In this document: piece by piece, positions 33,661 through 44,970 of the stretch
How the letters are laid out: the number at the start of each line of letters is the position of its first letter
How positions within the stretch are numbered: the first letter of the stretch is position 1
Assembly (NCBI GenBank): GCA_023213315.1
Contig: JAKCPI010016767.1
Span: 1 to 64,000 of the forward strand
Direction: 5' to 3'
Origin: Euborellia annulipes
Taxonomy: Eukaryota; Arthropoda; Insecta; Dermaptera; Anisolabididae
DNA: 64,000 nt
Translations under genes and position numbers: made by a program
The notes under the pieces: model-generated
The model's input: only the letters and a program-made list of their open reading frames with translations
Databases searched by the model: none
What the model was told of the DNA's origin: nothing

Positions 33661-33901
33661 AAGTGTCCCTAACAAAGCCATAAAGTTGGTGACCTTGAAA
33701 GAGTAAGTTAAATAAAAGCATTTAAAAATAAATTTTTTGCCAAAAAAAGGTATTTTTTCGAATCTCGGGGGGGGGGGGGGTAATTACCCCCTTTACCCCC
33801 CCCCCTTGTATCCGCCCTTGAGTGTTTACCTGCCTGATTACAATTCGTAAAGGAACTTGTCTGTAATTCTTGAAATTTTACAAGAATGGTTCACTTATAA
33901 T

Positions 33902-34581
33902 TAGGGCTCGGATTTATAGGCACTAAAAATCTTTAAAATAGGCAGGCAACTAAGCACTAAAAATTATTAAAATAGGCACTTAAAAAGGCATTTATTGTAA
34001 AAATAGGCATTTAAAAAGGCACTTAAAAGGCATTATTTAAGAAATAATATAAAAAAATTTAAAAAATTGATGTCTTATTTTTGGTAATCTGGTGTGACTG
34101 GTCGCACAGCACACAATTTTTTCTTAATTTCGGTAATTTAAAGGCGCATTCTGTACTTGTTTGCCAGAATATAAATACAAATCTAATTTTTAAGTACTAA
34201 TTTTTAAAATTTTACATTAAAAATAATTTTTTTTTTTTTTCAAAATGTATTTTTTTCAAATCTCGGGGGGGGGGGGGTATTTACCCCCTTTACCCCCTCC
34301 CCTTGAAATATTTTCTTGATAATTCAAAAAAATTTTAAATTTAGGCTATGTATAGCTCGTAAAAAATTGAAATTGGCTATTTGAACTTAAAATAGGCACT
34401 AAAAAAGGCATTTATAGATGAAATAGGCACTAAAACCCAGAATCGGCCAAAATAGGCATTATAGGCACTAACAAATGCCTGTTATTTTATTCAGAATTTC
34501 ATGAAACGTATATATATCATATTGGCCTAAATTTTAAGCCATAAATTAAAAAAAGGCAAATAGGGCGAAATCCGAGCCCTA
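33902..34581. mobile_element. hAT-type element with AGGCACTAAAAA repeats
   Basis: Inverted ends TAGGGCTCGGATTT and AAATCCGAGCCCTA, perfect 8-bp duplication CTTATAAT (33894-33901 and 34582-34589). The subterminal regions repeat 'taggcactaaaa' and 'aaaaaggcattta'. A fragment of the CAAGGGCGGATCC family is embedded at about 34080-34312. Confidence 0.85.
34080..34312 (+). mobile_element. Fragment of the CAAGGGCGGATCC hAT family
   Basis: GGTAATCTGGTGTGACTGGT, GTACTTGTTTGCCAGAATAT and a G-run/C-run pair match 32080-32220 and 35310-35520. Both outer termini are missing. Confidence 0.6.
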
Positions 34582-34974
34582 CTTATAATATACTGTAATA
34601 GAGTTTAAATTCATTAATAGTATAATATAAGAGTTTGCCAACCCCACGCGTTCAATTCAATATTTTTTAAAGGTCTTTTTCGGCATCTAACATTTAGATC
34701 CCATTCCTATTTATTCAAAATGATTGGTACCGGTAGCTAAGTCAAACCCGAATAAAAATGATTAAAAATGATCGAGGGATACACAATATTTTAAAAGTCG
34801 TTTATCAAGTCTTTATTCAAATGAGAGGAGTGCTGAGCAATGATATTTAATTTTTTTCTTTTCCACAAATGAAAATCTTAATGTGGGTGTAGTTTTTTAT
34901 TTTGCTTAAAATTATTAATTGGATAAGATTTGTTAAATTTATAATATTAAGTTGTCGTAACTATTTTGATAACG

Positions 34975-35642
34975 ATTTGGTAATGATTTTGGAATCGATT
35001 TGATATTTTTCGATTCTCGGAATCGATTAATCATTTCTGAAAGTCGAATTTTCGACTTTTTAAAAACTCTTTAACTCGTGCTTAGGAGACACTCAATATA
35101 AATATTAAATATATTTATAAATATAAGATTTATTAAGTATTTAAACATTTTATTAAATACAACACACACAAATATTGTTTTCAATATTTTTATAAAAGAA
35201 CATTCTATCCAGAAATTGCACGTGATATGGCACCGAACATTAAAATAAAATATGAAACTGGAGTATTATCAATAAAACATTCAAGGGCGGATCCAGAGGT
35301 GTTTCTAGGGGGGAATGCCTGGAGTGACTCGTTGCACTAGCACACTATTTTTTTTTAATTTCGGTAATTGATAAGCGCATTCTGTATTGGTTTGCCAGAA
35401 TATAAATACACATCAAATTTTTAAGTATTAATTTTAAAACGTTACAAACTAAATTACTTTCGCGAATACAAGGTATTTTTTTCGAATCGAGGTAAGTACC
35501 CCCGATACCCCCCTTGTATCCGCCCTTGAAAACATTAAAATTGAGGAATAAGACTGCCACATAAGAGTTTCAACTCGATTCTAAAAAGTCGATTATTTTC
35601 AGTAAATTCTTGACTAAAGTCAGAGTCGATTTTCCCATCCAT
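34975..35642 (+). mobile_element. Non-autonomous hAT, family C (copy 3), interrupted
   Basis: Matches 39204-39814 in order and orientation (TTTCGATTCTCGGAATCGAT; TTGCACGTGATATGGC; GACTAAAGTCAGAGTCGA). The left terminus is missing. The element at 35282-35528 splits it. Confidence 0.7.
35282..35528. mobile_element. hAT-type MITE (247 bp), CAAGGGCGGATCC family
   Basis: Ends CAAGGGCGGATCCAGAGG and CTTGTATCCGCCCTTG, 8-bp duplication AAAACATT (35274-35281 and 35529-35536). The intact family C copy at 39204 has a single AAAACATT at the same place, which confirms an insertion. Confidence 0.9.
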
Positions 35643-37439
35643 AGGTCTTAGAGAATTCTTTTTTCTTACGAAAAGAAACTTTTGTTACCTGCCTTCATAT
35701 TTATTCAAATTTTTAAAATTAAATGAGAAATTACAGCTACATTTCTCGTATTCTCTTAATAATATTAACTTACATTGAGATGTCATTGACAGAGATGGAA
35801 AAAAAACAACCAGATTTTTTTTTCTCCGACTCTTATTAATTATTCAAATATCATTTTACACATGACAAAAGAGAATGTTATCTTTTTTTCTAATTATTAT
35901 TTTTCTCTGTTTAAAAGATTAATTCGATGGTTGGTTGTCATTATATCATTCTTTTCTTGTTACTTAATCTGATATCTCTCTCTGACTTCTTACTTTCAAA
36001 TTAATAAACCCTAGCACACTTCAAAAAAAAAAAAACTTGCTTTCTCTCCTAAAATGTTGACAGCTCTAAATATGAAAAGAAACATGATAATTTATTCTGA
36101 ATAATTTTATTAAAAGAATTAAAGGATTGTCCAAATAAAAAAAAAAAAAAAAAATTGAATTACCATCTTCTATTATAACTTATATAAAAATTCATTTTAT
36201 AGCAATTTTTATTATTTGTCATTTGAATTAGCTACCAATCATTTGAAATAAATAGGGATCTAAATGGCCTTAGATGCTGGCCAATTTTATTCAAAAGCTT
36301 ATTTTTTTTTAGTTTTTAAGATATTTTGTTCCGCTTTTTTTAAGCCTCAAAACGTGTATTTCCATTTTATTAAGAACACAATATATTAACATTTAAAGAT
36401 ACGAGAAAGTAAAAAAATCCAAGTTTTTTTTTTTAACCCATTTAAATTTTTTGGTTGAGAAACTTTTTTTTTTCTTTATTAACATCATCATAATAACAAA
36501 AAGTGATTTTTTTTTTTTTTTTTAAGCTCATTAATTCATTCTCTCATGTTTTTATATATATACAGTAGTATATAATTGATTGTATGTGTAAGTGCTCGTC
36601 CATCCCTCAAGCCCTTAACATTTTTTTTTTAAATTTTTAAGCTGTCCGTTTTTATGAGGACGCCATTTTATTATTATTATTATTATCTATTTTATATATC
36701 TGGCGAGATGATTTATTGAGTCATTTATTTAAATAAAATATCCGTCTGTATAATAATCCGAAGCGTTTTACACACTTGAAGCATGTTATCTGCACGCCAC
36801 TATTTTGCTTGAATATCTCTGTGTGTTAGTGAGGGGGTGGAAAAAAAAATTATCCCGACTTGTTGAGTCATTTATCAAAATAAAATATATTAGTTTTTTT
36901 TTTTTCACTCTTTTTATCCCAGCGCTGCTGCTGTTTCCATGTTTCAAAGTTCAAGTTGAGAATTCCAGAAGAAAAAAAAAAGAAAAAATCTTTTAGGATA
37001 GAGATGGATTCCTTGCTTCACACACACACACACACACATACATATATCCGTATCAAGCAACCCCTTCTCTTGTCGTCTCTAAGATAAAACTTAAAGTGAT
37101 GTGGCTATCAATTTCTTTTTTTTTTTATACAAAAACTTTTTGAAAAATAAAAAAAATAAAAAAATTGGTGGTTTTATTACTATTTCTATTTGAGTTTAAT
37201 AAACCTTCTTCTGTCAGGTATCAATGTTTATAAACATAATTTGATTTATGATAAATGATTCATAATCCAAGGTGAGTGAGATAAGATTATGTAATAAATT
37301 TAATAAATCAAATTATTTAAGAAAAAAAAACATTATAAAATAATAATAATCTGGCGTATTGGTAGATAAAATTTTATAAATATCTCAATCGATTGAGTAA
37401 CAAAGAAAAACATTAGAGAAGCGAAACTTGTATGCAATT
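35643..37439. other. AT-rich non-coding stretch with relics
   Basis: Holds an S2 SINE tail relic (about 36215-36290, CAATCATTTGAAATAAATAG), a family E tail relic (36290-36415, ending GAGAAAGTAAAA), a TTA repeat (36671-36688) and a CA repeat (37018-37038). No exon recognised. Confidence 0.4.
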
Positions 37440-37935
37440 TTTTTTTTTTAACACTTACACTTTTTTTTCATTCACATTTACACAGTCTTTTCGGCAACTT
37501 AGGCCATATAAGACATACGATAACCGTTATTAAATATATATAACTATTGGGGGGGGTTTCGCGTAGAGGTTAGCGTGCTAACCTCGTATACCAAACGTCG
37601 CGGGTTCGGACCCCAGGCAGTCCGATGATTTTATTTAAGCCATTTGGATACCAGATGGCTTAAATAAGAATGCCTGGACCACAATATAGACAAATTCATA
37701 AATAACGGTTATCGTAAAAGTCTTATATGGCGTAAGTTGCCGAAAATACTGTGTGAATGTGAGTGTGAGTGTTAAAAAAAAAATAAAAAACTATTGGGGT
37801 CCAAGCATTCCTATTTAATCCATTTGGTATCCAAATGGCTTAAATAAAATCATCGGACTGCCTGGGGTCCGAACCCGCGACGTTTGGTATACGAGGTTAG
37901 TAAGCTAGCCACTAAACCAAGCCCGAGGGCTACCC
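37440..37935 (-). mobile_element. S1 SINE (minus) interrupted by another S1 SINE
   Basis: The tail part (37440-37553, AGTCTTTTCGGCAACTTAGG) and head part (37785-37935, GGACTGCCTGGGGTCCGAAC) of a minus-strand S1 flank a plus-strand S1. AACTATTGGGG occurs on both sides of the insert as a target duplication. Confidence 0.85.
37554..37784 (+). mobile_element. tRNA-derived SINE S1 (nearly full length)
   Basis: tRNA-like head with GTAGAGGTTAGCGTGCTAAC (A-box region) and GGGTTCGGACCCC (B box), body GCAGTCCGATGATTTTATTT, tail CCGAAAATACTGTGTGAATG, then GAGTGTTAAAAAAAAAATAA. Inserted into an older S1 with an 11-bp duplication. Confidence 0.88.
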
Positions 37936-37998
37936 AAATTCAGATCTGTTTTCAATGAGACTGTATATTAAATTTTTTATTCATTAAGTAGTATAAAT

Positions 37999-38345
37999 GT
38001 GTTGATTAGGGTCCGAGCGAATCAAGATTTTCAACCGAAACCGAATTTTAATTTATTTCGGTCCGAAACCGAATCGAAATCGAAACTTGTATTTCCTATA
38101 AAAAAATTCAATATCATTTTACCTTTTTTTTATTTTTTGAAATTTTTTCCGCCTTGCCGAAAATTTTTCCCCCTCCCGTGAAAATCATTTTACCTTTTTT
38201 TTTAGAGAGACTAAATTTTTCCCGCACCTTTTCCGCTTTTGCAAATCATTTAACCTTTTTTTTTTGCATGCGAGTCTCATCCCATCTTTTCAGACTCAGG
38301 TTTTGGCCGAAACCGAATATTAGGTCTGTTCCTATTGTTGAGTTT
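37999..38345. mobile_element. hAT-like relic with CCGAAACCGAA words
   Basis: GTCCGAGCGAATCA at the left, repeated CCGAAACCGAA words, GGCCGAAACCGAATATTAGG at the right. Shared with 25480-25600 and 54690-54760. Termini not resolved. Confidence 0.4.
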
Positions 38346-39195
38346 GGACGAGTCGATAGCTGTCTTTTTCTTGTCCCTGGGTGACATAGATAATACTGGA
38401 TGACATCATTGTCCAAGAAAGCTCTGAAGTTCTGAAGCGCTGTGTTAGATCATGTGGATTTTAGGGTGAAGAGATGCAGGCTAACAGCTGAATCGGATGA
38501 ATGTTACTATTTCCTTACATATTAGGTTAGGAATGGACTATTTTTTTTATTTATTTACCCGTAGGTTAGGAATGGACTAGTACCATGATAGTATAATATT
38601 GTTGTTTACATAATAAGTTGTTTCTAATAAGCCCAGCTTACACATAACTTGAGAACAGACGAAGATATCCGCTTGGGGATTTTTTCATTGTTACCTCTCT
38701 ATGAAGGTTTTATCTTTGAATTCTTTGGAAGGTGTTTATCTTTTAAAATTCCTATTACACTCTATCCTCTTAAACGAAGCATACATTTATAATATCTGAA
38801 TTAATTCCTCTTCAATTAATCAATATGATTCTATTCTATTGTGTTTGACTTTATAATTTGTTAATAGCGTTTTGTGAATTTCATATTTATTTATATATTT
38901 AAAAAAAAAAAGTAGAATATGGAATTATGTATTCTAATAAACATACAGCTATTAGTATACAATTCAATCGATAAATCAAAATGGAAATTTTCTTTTCATG
39001 ATATAATAAATAAAAGTAGGATTTGATGATAATGATGATTAAAGTCATTTAAAAGATATTCCTAAAAACACAAAACAACAACAAAAGAGAGACAATTTTT
39101 TTTATAAGCTTATTAAATAAATAAATCCTTTCATTCACTTGGCATTATACTAATGAATAAAATTCACTGGATGACATTTTGATTTCGATTCCATG
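38346..39195. other. Mostly unique non-coding sequence
   Basis: A 15-base word TTAGGAATGGACTA is repeated near 38525 and 38566. No gene recognised. Confidence 0.35.
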
Positions 39196-39203
39196 ACTGA
39201 CTC

Positions 39204-39814
39204 TAGGGATGGAAAAGACGCTTGAAAAGTCGATTTTTGATTTTGGAATCGACTTGATATTTTTCGATTCTCGGAATCGATTGATCCTTTACGAAAGTCG
39301 ACTTTTTAATAACTATAACTCGTGCTTAGGAGATACTCAGTAAATATTAAATATATTTATTAAAAATATATGATTTATTAAGTATTTAAACATTTTATTA
39401 AATACAACCCACACAAATATTGTTTTCAATATTTTTATAAAAGAATATTCTATCCAGAAATTGCACGTGATATGGCAACGAACATTAAAATAAAATATGA
39501 AAGTTGAGTATCAAAATAAAACATTAAAATTGAGGAATTAAGAATGCCACATATCTTCACTAGCCGATCTTAGAAAGCGTGTTGATTGGGGTGTTATGTG
39601 TAGGTTTTAAAAGAAACATGAAAATCAATCAATGTAAACGTTACAAACTATATTACCATCGGATAATAAGTATGGTAAGAAAAAAGTCGAAGTCGACCAG
39701 TGAGAATCGATTCTAATCGACTTGAAAGAGTTTCAACTCGATTCTAAAAAGTCGATTATTTTCAGATAAAAGATCGATTCTTGACTAAAGTCAGAATCGA
39801 CTTTTCCATCCCTA
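39204..39814 (+). mobile_element. Non-autonomous hAT, family C (intact copy, 611 bp)
   Basis: Termini TAGGGATGGAAAAG and CTTTTCCATCCCTA, perfect 8-bp duplication ACTGACTC (39196-39203 and 39815-39822). Subterminal regions are packed with TCGA-containing words. No transposase, so it must have been mobilised in trans. Confidence 0.92.
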
Positions 39815-39822
39815 ACTGACTC

Positions 39823-40335
39823 CTGTCTATTTATATAATTTTTAATTGTCGAAATTTATATAAACATATTTTTTTGTTCTTGAGTCGATTTTGAAGAGGT
39901 GCCTCTCACTCCTTTAGTCTTCGTATATGATGACATTTGATGGCACTTATATTCAAATGTCAAACGAAAATTGTTTGTGATTTAATCAATTTTCTTGATA
40001 ATAAAATATGAATAAGAGCATGACGATATATTGCTCTGACCCTTGGTATAAAAGCAGAGAGAGAGGTCTAAGGGTCAGTCAGTGGTTCATTTAAATTAAT
40101 ATATGCCGAAAAAGTCTTGAATGCGACCACGAACGAGGTTGACATTTATTTTCTTCATCCCCCTTTCCCTTACGAGTATGAGTTAGGCGGATCTTCGTTG
40201 ACGAAATGTCAGACCTGTTTTTGATTCCTCTGTCATTCTAAGAAAAAATGACAGGTTGTTTGATGACTATCGTCAGTTTTTGTGACCTTCGGACACTAAC
40301 ATCCTAAGTGGAATTAAATTCACTACGAATGTATA
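39823..40335. other. Unique non-coding sequence
   Basis: No repeat or gene recognised. Confidence 0.35.
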
Positions 40336-40640
40336 AATGACCATTCAAGTACTCTTTGGCCGATTTTGTTGAATAGACAGTAGCACCACTTTTTTGGACT
40401 CAGGGGACCTCAAAACTTGTATTCCCATTAAAAGCTCGACATGAATCCAATACTTTCTCTAATATAGGTAAGAGAAAATAAGAGGATATAAGAACTTGGA
40501 AAGTAAGAGCTTTATCTCGCTTTTAATTAAAAAACTGGTGTGACTGGTCGCACAGCACACAACTTTCTCTTATCTTCGCTATTCGAAAGTTGTGTTCTGT
40601 GCTTGCCACATCAGAATTTTTGTGTTGACATATATTTAGT
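40336..40640 (-). mobile_element. Family E fragments (tail and head)
   Basis: Tail part (40360-40500: TTTGGCCGATTTTGTTGAAT to GGTAAGAGAAAATAAG) and a separate head hairpin (40532-40625: CTGGTGTGACTGGTCGCACA with its partner). Confidence 0.55.
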
Positions 40641-40704
40641 GGATATACATTTTCAAAGCCTAAAAATAACACGCAAAATTATAATCTAATTTCTTTAAAT
40701 CAAC

Positions 40705-40955
40705 TTTTGCTCAGGGGCCCACATCTTGTGGGCACGTGGATGGCCACCACGAGCTGCCCGAGCTCTGGGACAGGCAGTCCTTCAGTTCTTTAAATGTCTG
40801 TCTCTTCCTTCCTCTTTTGAACAGGCGTCAGTCCGTACGACGGGCCGGCCTGACCTATTTCTTCCTGTCGCAAAAACGAATGATAGGGTTAGAGGGAGAA
40901 AGTCCACCGACCCCGCATTGCGAGAATAAGGCGAGGATAGAAGAAGAAGAATATT
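40705..40955 (+). mobile_element. SINE-like element, family S3 (copy 2)
   Basis: GGGGCCCACATCTTGTGGG, GACAGGCAGTCCTTCAG, GGGCCGGCCTGACC, CCCCGCATTGCGAGAATAAG and a tail with GAAGAAGAAGAA. Parallel frames here are translations of the repeat. Confidence 0.65.
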
Positions 40956-41129
40956 TCTTTAAATCAACTTGCATTATAAATATTGCATACGTCAGCTCCT
41001 AAACGTTTCATAATATGAGTCACTATATAAATAATATAATGCGTCTTATACATATATAAGATTACAAATTACCATAAGCCTAAGGCGTTAATTAAAAACA
41101 TGAGAAATGTTTCGGGTGGGTATGGATAC

Positions 41130-41405
41130 GCTAATCCATACACCAAGCCCGAGAACATTTTCCATGTTTTAAATTAACGCCTTAGCGAGCACCATATCTC
41201 GCTTTGTATACCAAGGTTCGCGGGTTCGGATCCCAGGTAATCCGATGATTTTATTTAAACCTTTTGGGTACCAAATGGCTTAAATAAGAATGCCTGGACC
41301 CCAAATAAATATATATTATAAAATACTGTTATCGTTTAAAGTCATATATGGCCTAAGTTGCCGAAAAGACTGTGTGTATGTGTGTTAATGTGAGTGTGAA
41401 AAAAA
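41130..41405 (+). mobile_element. S1 SINE copy with an inverted head fragment
   Basis: CCATACACCAAGCCCGAG near 41139-41156 is a minus-strand S1 head. The plus copy follows: GCGGGTTCGGATCCCAGG, CCGATGATTTTATTTAAAC, tail CCGAAAAGACTGTGTGTATG. Confidence 0.7.
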
Positions 41406-41690
41406 CTCCGGAAATATTTATATTTTGTTACCATGGCAACCATTTCTCTTATCTTTCCTATGAAGTACAAGAAATTAAAGTGTGCTTCAAACAATTTCAA
41501 TATTATATAATTGCTTTTTGATCAAAAACGTTTGAGCCAATTTTGAGAAAATCGAGAAAAAGTGCATCAGTAAAGTACTAGTACTTTGTGGCCGATTTTG
41601 TTCAAAAGTTTATTTCAACTGTGCGGGAGGGTACCTAACTTAAATATGAAATTCCAACCAATATAGGTAAGAGAAAGTAAAACAAAAACT
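41406..41690 (-). mobile_element. Family E element, head missing
   Basis: ATATTTTGTTACCATGGCAA, CAAAAACGTTTGAGCC, TTTGTGGCCGATTTTGTTCA, tail GGTAAGAGAAAGTAAAAC; shortened relative to 46166-46862. Confidence 0.6.
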
Positions 41691-42179
41691 CAGGCGGTTG
41701 CCTAAGTGTATAATTAACATTTAAAGAAGTTTTTCTTTTGTTTCTGGCTAAACTAAGGCGAAGGAGGTAATCGTTGTTATCTATTGACATTTTAGTCTTT
41801 CAGTCAATATTAGCCTCTATTTATATTCCCTCTCTCCTTTCTCTTTCTTTGTGACCATTCGTCTTATCGTTCGAATGTTTTTTTTTTTTTCTCTCTCTCG
41901 TCTCATGAATGACTGATAAACATAGATAGGTAAAAAGAAATAAAATTGAGGTTAAATTCTAAAAAAAAAAATTCATTTATGTCATGAATGACACGATACT
42001 CTCTTTTATTCAACACGCAAAGTCACAAATTTTTTTTTTTTTGTTTTTTTTTCTCTATTCAATATTCATACGAAAAAGTTTTTTTTTTTGTTTTTAGATT
42101 TTCAAAAGATAATTGTTAAATATTTTTAGCGTATGAATTTAAATATGATATTAATGTTCAATAAATACCTCGATTCGGT
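41691..42179. other. Low-complexity non-coding sequence
   Basis: CT-rich and T-rich runs; nothing else recognised. Confidence 0.35.
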
Positions 42180-42345
42180 AAAATATATATGTAGATAAGA
42201 GAAAGTAAAAACTTTACCTCGCTTATAACAAAAAAATCTGGTGTGACTGATCTCACACAACTTTCTCTTATCTTCGGTAATCAAAAGTTGTGTTCTGTGC
42301 TTTTCACACCAGATTTTTTGTGTTGACATATATTTAGTTAAATTA
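42180..42345 (-). mobile_element. Family E head hairpin plus short tail
   Basis: AAGAGAAAGTAAAA precedes ATCTGGTGTGACTGATCTCA and its partner TCACACCAGATTTTTTGTG. Confidence 0.6.
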
Positions 42346-42499
42346 GTCTTAACTAGTCATATATGTATTACATAGATATTTAGGTAATTTTAGAATTCCC
42401 AAACTGCTTCAAAAAATTACAATTTTCAAAGAAAATTACTATACAATGTACAATACTAATAATCTATTTTTTGAAGGAAATTATAATTTTAAAATGTAA

Positions 42500-42725
42500 G
42501 TAGGCAGTATTGGTTGGTAGGTAGGGACTTACCAGTATCAATACTTTTGTTCCGATATTAGTACTTTTTGTACTCGATACTTTTTTTCGATACTTTACTC
42601 ATATGAGTACCTGTTTGCCGGTATTAAATGAAAAGTATTTATTTAAATCATAGGCGTAGCCAGGGTGGAGGTGTTTGGGGGTTCACCCCCCTGGGACCCA
42701 AGCCATGACTAGATATTTAATACAA
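42500..42725. mobile_element. hAT-like relics (TACTCGATAC words; CATAGGCGTAGCCAGG terminus)
   Basis: 42520-42620 resembles 9905-10380. CATAGGCGTAGCCAGGGTGG at 42650 resembles a hAT terminus, followed by a G/C-run hairpin. No duplication found. Confidence 0.35.
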
Positions 42726-42845
42726 ATTATATTTTATATAGTGTAGAGAAAGTAAAATATAATAATTTCTAACTAAAAAAAAAACCAAAATGATTTATAA
42801 ATACCCTAAAATAATCCTAAATTTTTGAAAAAAAAAAAAAGAAAA

Positions 42846-43172
42846 TTATTCAATTAAGGGTATTAAAATCGCGTTTTTAATCTTAACTTAATAATTGGAA
42901 AATGGGAATGATAATGGGAAATCAATAGACTTATGTTAAAAACTGAGAACAATATTTATTTAGTAATTGAAGATTTGAATCATTTTAAATTTATTTAAAA
43001 AATTATTTTTTATCAATTTAAAAAGTGTATAATTAAATCTCACAATTATTTTTTTTATAATTCGTCATATATATTAAATTTAAACTTTCCAATTTTTGCC
43101 GTCACGGTTTGTAACGCGACATGTTGATAGAAGAGCGAAAAAATTTAAGGCCATCAAATAAAAGTCCCACTT
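42846..43172 (-). mobile_element. Family D element (copy 4)
   Basis: Reverse copy: AATTAAGGGTATTAAAATCG, AAATCAATAGACTTATGTTA, CCGTCACGGTTTGTAACGCG, AAAAGTCCCACTT. The internal CRE-like tandem is reduced to one unit. Confidence 0.65.
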
Positions 43173-43758
43173 AAAAAAACTACTTTATAATGAATTTGAC
43201 TTAAATTTTAATTATATGATTAAAGTTGATTGCTTGATTTTATTTAATCACATAAACTCACAATTTATTTAGATTAATCGTAGTTTTTTTTTTTTTTTTT
43301 GTATTTCTCTTCTAAATAATAATAATAATAAATTATACGATACACACGAATTTAAAATCTCAATTTACATTGTTAAAGAGAACGAGGAGGGGATGCTAAT
43401 TAATTCGTTGGGATCATTAATTATTTAAATGAGTCCCCTCCACCACTCATTCGTTATTCCTTCATTCCTTTTTGGAGCAAGTGATCCTCATCATCCATGA
43501 GAATAAAAAGGAGAGAGAGAGAAAAAGAAAGAAAAAAGTTTATATAAATAAAATAAATCGAATCTGAAACAAACAAAGACTTAAGTTGGTTTTGGAATAT
43601 ATCGGAATAAGTTTCAGACTGTCTCTCTTTTATTTTTTTGAGAAGAGTCCCTAAGGATTTTAGAAATACTTGGAAAGAAATAGAGAAATTGAGAGAGAAG
43701 AAATTTAGTTAATTATTAAAATGTTGTCTAAATATTCCGAATGTTTTTGAATTTGACA
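43173..43758. other. Unique non-coding sequence
   Basis: Contains TAATTAATTCG and ATCATTAATTATTTAAATGA words near 43395-43430 and CTCC-rich patches. No gene recognised. Confidence 0.35.
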
Positions 43759-43762
43759 TTAA

Positions 43763-44147
43763 GGTGCGCGTCTCGGGGTGCTAATTTTGGGACTTTCCAG
43801 CTGCCACAATTTTGAAGCTATCGACTTCAAATTTTTTTTAAATTAAAGCTTTTTAAAATATCTACAAATAATAGAAGCCCTTTTTTTGATTTTCGAAAAA
43901 ATTTTTTTTTTTTTAGATTAATCGCATTAAATAAAAGATATTTTAAAAAAAGGAGCTCTATAAGTTGTAGATAATTATATTAGTAATCATTGTGTTAAAA
44001 AATAATTAATTTTTTGCCTTTAATTAATTAGCTGGAAAGTCTAGAATTAAATGGAACAAGTTACGTGTATTCCAATAGGGGAACACTAACGCCATCTCGT
44101 GCCGCCTCGAGTCAATCGTGCTTTAACGGTTTTTCGAGACGCGCACC
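43763..44147. mobile_element. piggyBac-like MITE (385 bp) in TTAA
   Basis: Inverted ends GGTGCGCGTCTCG and CGAGACGCGCACC are flanked on both sides by TTAA (43759-43762 and 44148-44151). TTAA duplication is the hallmark of piggyBac. No transposase. Confidence 0.8.
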
Positions 44148-44297
44148 TTAAATAAATGTGGAACTCTGATGCAAAACTGCCCTTATCCTAAAAAATTTCG
44201 AAATTCAGTTAGAAGTCGTGTCCTACTAATTCGGTGGCCGGGAATATGATTTTAAAATTATTTTATTTCCAAATTGTAGGCTTATATATACCATAAA

Positions 44298-44830
44298 AAA
44301 ATCTGGTGTGCCTGGTCGCACAGCACACAACTTTCTCTTACCTTCGGTAATCGAAAGTTGTGTTCTGTGCTTGTCACACCAGATTTTTTGTTTCGACATA
44401 TGTATACAGTAGAGTCCCGTTAATACGAACTAATTCGTTCGGATTATCGGGAAGTTCGGATTAACCGGAATTGTAAGCTTTAATTAGTAAATTTTGATAA
44501 TAAAGTCGTATTTATAAAGTTGTAAACCGTGAAACTTGTCGGTGATATTATACTCAAATTTTTTTACGTTTAATTAAGAGAAAAAGAAACTCATCAATTT
44601 GCGTGATGTGTGAACGCGGTTATTTAAAAAAAAAAAAAAAAAAAATCGTACCGCAAAAAGAACAGTTCGGATTACCGGGACATCGGGGACCTCTTAACTC
44701 TTTTCGTTCTTGAGATATTTTGTTCCCAGACAGACAGACCGACCATATCGCGAAAACCACTTTTTATGGATACAGGGGCCCTCAAAACGTGTATATCCAT
44801 CAAAATCTCAACATCGAATTTTTGACAAAT
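44298..44830 (-). mobile_element. Family E element split by a Tigger/pogo-like insertion
   Basis: Head hairpin at 44298-44390, tail words at 44697-44825 (CTCTTTTCGTTCTTGAGATA, CACAAAACGTG-type, CATCAAAATCTCAACATCGA). The middle is replaced by 44407-44694. Confidence 0.65.
44407..44694 (+). mobile_element. Tigger/pogo-like non-autonomous element
   Basis: Left end CAGTAGAGTCCCGTTAATAC follows TA; TTCGGATTATCGGGAAGTTC and GTTCGGATTACCGGGACATC recur. This matches pogo/Tigger-type termini (CAGTAGAGTCCCG..). The right terminus is degenerate. Confidence 0.5.
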
Positions 44831-44854
44831 AAAAAAAAAAAAAAAAAAAAAAAA

Positions 44855-44970
44855 ACAATGAAATAATCACAAGTAGAAAACGCATGGGTGGGACTTAATA
44901 TTGACCCTTACTGTACAAAAAGATTGCACATGCATGATTATCAAGTTTGAATTTCCGTGGGTAACCGCCT
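44855..44970 (+). mobile_element. Half MITE plus family P fragment
   Basis: 44855-44918 equals the right half of the MITE at 14937 (AAACGCATGGGTGGGACTTA). 44919-44970 (AAAAAGATTGCACATGCATG, GGGTAACCGCC) is a family P terminus. Confidence 0.6.

Larger units (their letters stand above)
32034..33820. mobile_element. hAT-type MITE carrying a palindrome and a 144-bp tandem array
   Basis: Ends CAAGGGCGGATCCAGAGG and CTTGTATCCGCCCTTG, flanked by a perfect 8-bp duplication AGTGTTTA (32026-32033 and 33821-33828). The compact relative at 35282 is 247 bp; this one is 1787 bp. The interior holds a palindrome (32205-32516) and about seven tandem units (32540-33660). No transposase. Confidence 0.85.

Noticed and set aside
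40726..41002. Overlapping open frames in a GC-richer stretch
   Set aside because: The stretch is an S3 SINE-like repeat with copies at 29276 and 54415; frames are not shared between copies.
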